Of a stretch of 7,265 nucleotides of DNA, positions 6,181 to 7,265 are shown piece by piece (positions within the stretch are counted from its first letter, which is position 1; each line of letters opens with the position of its first letter). Origin of the DNA: Polaribacter sp. (GTDB lineage: Bacteria; Bacteroidota; Bacteroidia; Flavobacteriales; Flavobacteriaceae); NCBI GenBank assembly GCA_029245665.1, contig JAQWOW010000262.1, positions 1 to 7,265 of the forward strand, written 5' to 3'. The position numbers were made by a program, and so were the translations under genes. The notes under the pieces were generated by a model, which made no database searches, was not told where the DNA came from, and saw only the letters and a program-made list of their open reading frames with translations.

Positions 6181-6874
6181 TATTTAAAACGTCTTTCATA
6201 GAAAAGACTCCCGTTTTATCAGAAATCCATTCAGCAGCAATTACAGCACCTAGAGCAAAACCTTTTCGGTTATGAGCTGTGTGTTTAATTTCTAAAGAAT
6301 CTACTTCAGAATCATACCATACAGTGTGTGTGCCAGGAACTTTAGAAATTCTTTTAGCAATAATTGGTATATTTTCTTCCGAAGTTACTTCTCCTAATTC
6401 CCAGCTATTTTTGGAGGTATTTTCTATTATTCCCTCGGCTAAAGTAATTGCTGTTCCGCTAGGTGCGTCTAATTTTTTAGTATGATGAATTTCTTCCATA
6501 GAAATATTATACCCCTCTATGGTTTTCATCATTTTTGCCAATTGTTTGTTTAGTTCAAAAAATATGTTGACACCTAAACTATAATTTGAAGCATAAATAA
6601 ATGCTCCTTTTTTTTCTATACACAAGGCAATTGCATCCTCATATTTTTCTAACCATCCAGTAGTGCCAGATATAACGGGTACATTGTTATTTAAACAATT
6701 TGAGATATTATTAAAAGCCGAATTGGGAACACTAAAGTCAATAGCCACGTCTGCTAATGTAATATCAATGATGTCATCTACATCTTTTCTGATTACTATT
6801 TCATGTCCACGAGATAAAGCAATTTTTTCAATTTCTTTACCCATTCTTCCATAACCTAATAGTGCAATTTTCAT
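6173..6874 (-). CDS. dapB: 4-hydroxy-tetrahydrodipicolinate reductase
   Basis: DapB reduces 4-hydroxy-tetrahydrodipicolinate to tetrahydrodipicolinate with NAD(P)H in the cytoplasm, a step of the diaminopimelate/lysine pathway. Visible motifs, in order, are the dinucleotide-binding GYGRMG (residues 7-12), DFSVP (46-50), SGTTGW (69-74), the catalytic His130-His131 with Lys134 in EEIHHTKKLDAPSGTA, and the C-terminal NRKGFALGAV (202-211). The substrate-binding loop DAPSGTA is intact. At 233 residues it is shorter than the E. coli enzyme (273) but normal for Bacteroidetes. The start is fixed by the N-terminal strand MKIALLG and by the upstream DUF5683 stop, which lies 1 nt away, indicating tight co-transcription. 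Nothing looks broken. Confidence 0.97.
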   Translation of the reverse strand: MKIALLGYGRMGKEIEKIALSRGHEIVIRKDVDDIIDITLADVAIDFSVPNSAFNNISNCLNNNVPVISGTTGWLEKYEDAIALCIEKKGAFIYASNYSLGVNIFFELNKQLAKMMKTIEGYNISMEEIHHTKKLDAPSGTAITLAEGIIENTSKNSWELGEVTSEENIPIIAKRISKVPGTHTVWYDSEVDSLEIKHTAHNRKGFALGAVIAAEWISDKTGVFSMKDVLNID

Positions 6875-6875
6875 T

Positions 6876-7265
6876 TTAAAAATTATATTTAATTGTTAGA
6901 CCTACTTTCGGAGCGTCAATTTCAATAGGATCATTTATAAAAGTAGGCTTAAATGATAAATTATCATCCGTGTTAAATTGGATTAAATGCGCATTTACAC
7001 TTGCCTCTACAATTTGTAGAACATAAAGAATGACCGTTGTTAAAAGTGATACATCTCTATTTTCCCTCAATTGATCTTGAGCTCTTTCTAAAGTTTCTAT
7101 AGAAATAATTTCAATTCCATTAATAGTAAATTCATCAACTAAATTATTTCTTCTTAATTTATAGGCTGTCCGGTATCTTTTATATTCTTTGTTATTGTTT
7201 AAATAATAATAAATACTTGTTCCTAATGCTCCCCAAACAATAGGAGTTTTCCAATATTTTTCATT
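6876..7265 (-). CDS. DUF5683 domain-containing protein, C-terminal part (5' end outside window)
   Basis: The minus-strand frame is open from the right edge of the window to TAA 6876-6878, giving 129 residues of the C-terminal portion. It begins KYWKTPIVWGALGTSIYYYL, a likely membrane-associated segment, followed by NNNKEYKRYRTAYKLRR. It then has a charged stretch ending in RENRDVSLL, a hydrophobic segment (TTVILYVLQIVEASVNAHL), and the ending VGLTIKYNF. This order matches DUF5683 proteins, whose genes in flavobacteria commonly lie between parB and dapB. The terminal Phe and amphipathic last strand are like those of outer-membrane proteins, but function and location are unproven. The gene ends 1 nt before dapB. 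A TTG at 7068-7070 is internal and not the true start. Confidence 0.85.
   Translation of the reverse strand, partial: NEKYWKTPIVWGALGTSIYYYLNNNKEYKRYRTAYKLRRNNLVDEFTINGIEIISIETLERAQDQLRENRDVSLLTTVILYVLQIVEASVNAHLIQFNTDDNLSFKPTFINDPIEIDAPKVGLTIKYNF

Overview
The window is AT-rich DNA from a member of the Bacteroidota, most likely Flavobacteriaceae. Three things point there: the gene order DUF5683 – dapB – lepB – WbqC family on one strand, a very long Bacteroidetes-type signal peptidase I, and short flavobacterial Crp/Fnr-type regulators. The proteins resemble those of Tenacibaculum/Polaribacter-like marine flavobacteria, but the genus is a guess.

Right part (about 2341-7265, all minus strand, intact). 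A tightly packed housekeeping operon enters from the right edge: the C-terminal 129 residues of a DUF5683 protein, then dapB (lysine/diaminopimelate synthesis), lepB (type I signal peptidase) and a WbqC-family protein. Spacers are 1 nt between DUF5683 and dapB, 81 nt between dapB and lepB (with a possible promoter), and 5 nt between lepB and WbqC. Two tandem Crp/Fnr-like regulator genes follow in the same direction; they are about 65% identical and have the same helix-turn-helix. The whole minus-strand series ends at a clear hairpin terminator at 2341-2370.

Left part (1-2326, mostly plus strand, damaged). This is the remnant of a surface-polysaccharide locus. A lysine-rich tail of an unidentified protein (1-141) runs abruptly, out of frame, into the C-terminal third of a family-4-type glycosyltransferase that has no start of its own. 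One nucleotide after it comes a Wzx-type polysaccharide flippase, broken by a single in-frame TAG at 1672-1674. Converging on it from the other strand is a DUF6122-like membrane protein gene with two apparent frameshifts and a nonsense codon.

Taken together, an intact, conserved operon abuts an accessory block in which every gene is truncated or broken. I see no CRISPR array, tRNA/rRNA, transposase or recognisable new defence or mobile system. The most notable signals are the chimeric junction near position 141, the stop-interrupted flippase, the decayed DUF6122 gene and the regulator duplication. Amino-acid identities quoted were counted by hand; family names come from recognition of conserved sequence, not from a database search.
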